A DNA stretch of 64,000 nucleotides from JAQBVV01 sp965249205 (lineage in GTDB: Bacteria; Acidobacteriota; Vicinamibacteria; Vicinamibacterales; UBA2999): contig CBDFLL010000006.1 of NCBI GenBank assembly GCA_965249205.1, positions 1,768,075-1,832,074 of the forward strand, read 5' to 3'. Both the position numbers and the translations under genes were made by a program. The notes below the pieces were generated by a model. It searched no databases, was not told the DNA's origin, and saw only the letters and a program-made list of their open reading frames with translations. How positions within the stretch are numbered: the stretch's first letter is position 1; the number at the start of each line of letters is the position of its first letter. Of the stretch, positions 63,349-64,000 are shown piece by piece.

Positions 63349-64000
63349 TCACATCCATCGCTTGAACCGACCGAGCAGTCTCCGCCTAACCTTGAGCCGC
63401 GCAGGCAGGTCGCTCAGGACCTGCGCCGTGACCGGCACGTTGTCCGGATGCTGCCGCAGTTCCGCAAAAATCGCGGCGGCCGGCGCCGTCGCCCTAGCAT
63501 CGGTGGTCACCAACATCGCCTCGGCCAGCCGATCGTGGGCGGCATGCTCGAAGTTGTAGCTGCCAAACGCCACCCACGTGTCGTCGATGAGCACGATCTT
63601 CGAATGCTCGCCGCGCCGGTTCTCATACAGGTGCACGCCCGCCTCCAGCAAGCGCTCGTAGTTGGCAGCCGCCGCGATCCAGGCGAGGTCGGTAGCCGGC
63701 AGGGCATCGCGATGGGAGTGGTATACCTCGACGTGTACGCCTCGGCGGGCCGCGCCAAGCAGCGCCGCGAGGAGCGATTCGATCGGCTTGAAATAGAAGC
63801 TCGTAATCAGAATCGACCGCCTGGCGGAACCGATGCTCTCGACGAGGCGGTCTGTGACCACGTTGCGGCCACGCCAACCGAGTGGCCCCGCAATGCCCTG
63901 GTGCGTGTTCGGGTTGCACAGCCAATACTCAAGCATGATCTCCGCGGTCCTGTCAGCGGGGTCGACCGCCGCCTGGGAGACAGCCGTCGCGACATCGCCC
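63349..64000 (-). CDS. Phospholipase D-like protein, 5' truncated by window edge
   Basis: The frame is open to the end of the window. 217 residues are visible. HKD motif in GEHSKIVLIDDTWVAFGSYNFE (H-x-K-x4-D-x6-GSxN). ILITSFYFKPIESLLAALLGAARRGVHVEV precedes it, as in PLD/cardiolipin synthases; the first HKD copy would be outside the window. A start at 63936 is possible but family sequence upstream argues for extension. Confidence 0.85.
   Translation of the reverse strand, partial: GDVATAVSQAAVDPADRTAEIMLEYWLCNPNTHQGIAGPLGWRGRNVVTDRLVESIGSARRSILITSFYFKPIESLLAALLGAARRGVHVEVYHSHRDALPATDLAWIAAAANYERLLEAGVHLYENRRGEHSKIVLIDDTWVAFGSYNFEHAAHDRLAEAMLVTTDARATAPAAAIFAELRQHPDNVPVTAQVLSDLPARLKVRRRLLGRFKRWM

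Overview
This 64 kb window is GC-rich chromosomal DNA from a Gram-negative bacterium. The gene content points to Acidobacteriota, possibly a Vicinamibacteria-like lineage: a large CBM9/DUF5916 outer-surface protein, many secreted NHL/beta-propeller proteins, c-type cytochromes, a TctABC importer and several acidobacterial-looking secreted proteins. That placement is inferred from gene families only; there is no rRNA or other marker here, and I saw no tRNA, rRNA or CRISPR array.

Layout. (1) 1-5904 (+): end of a CrcB fluoride channel, a TauE/SafE permease, a copper-type P1B ATPase, an outer-membrane-like protein, a cytochrome c and a small secreted protein, read as a metal-resistance island. 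(2) 5913-11255: FmdB-type zinc ribbon, two kinds of miniature element, typA/bipA and a DUF5916 protein. (3) 11305-25715 (-): a ten-gene glycan cluster with three paralogous glycosyltransferases, a truncated fourth, a FemAB-like acyltransferase, a DegT aminotransferase, a pyruvyl-transferase-like protein, an APH-like kinase, an ABC exporter and a GH2-GT2 fusion. The fusion is split by an IS630 element whose removal restores the frame exactly. The kinase carries an in-frame stop and the aminotransferase a frameshift. (4) 25980-28019: CPA2 K+/H+ antiporter. (5) 29789-36221 (+): cytochrome c, a heme/beta-propeller fusion, NHL lipoprotein, secreted metallo-beta-lactamase-fold protein and two related secreted proteins. 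(6) 36276-41332 (-): tctC-tctB-tctA-mmgE/prpD-SDR, every junction overlapping. (7) 42939-47070: two more beta-propeller proteins and a frameshifted sugar-dehydrogenase-like protein. (8) 47124-52492: YtoQ, ferredoxin, TerC, DUF1499 protein, rsgA and a tandem cyclophilin. (9) 52493-57287: a rearranged zone with IS5 pieces, an IS481 element, a broken MFS gene and a truncated secreted gene. (10) 57385-62561: ilvB-ilvN-ilvC-ilvD. (11) 62558-64000 (-): CYTH-domain protein and a partial phospholipase D.

Mobile DNA is the dominant theme. Three near-identical IS5-type copies plus one remnant sit at CTAG. The most novel signal is a dispersed family of roughly 93-145 bp elements with terminal repeats around CGCGGATTTCA and, at the best copies, 4-bp target duplications of the form nnAG. 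It occurs at six places, is twice associated with IS5 insertions, and repeatedly touches start or stop codons. Several genes have single-base lesions near their 3' ends; these may be real decay or assembly error.
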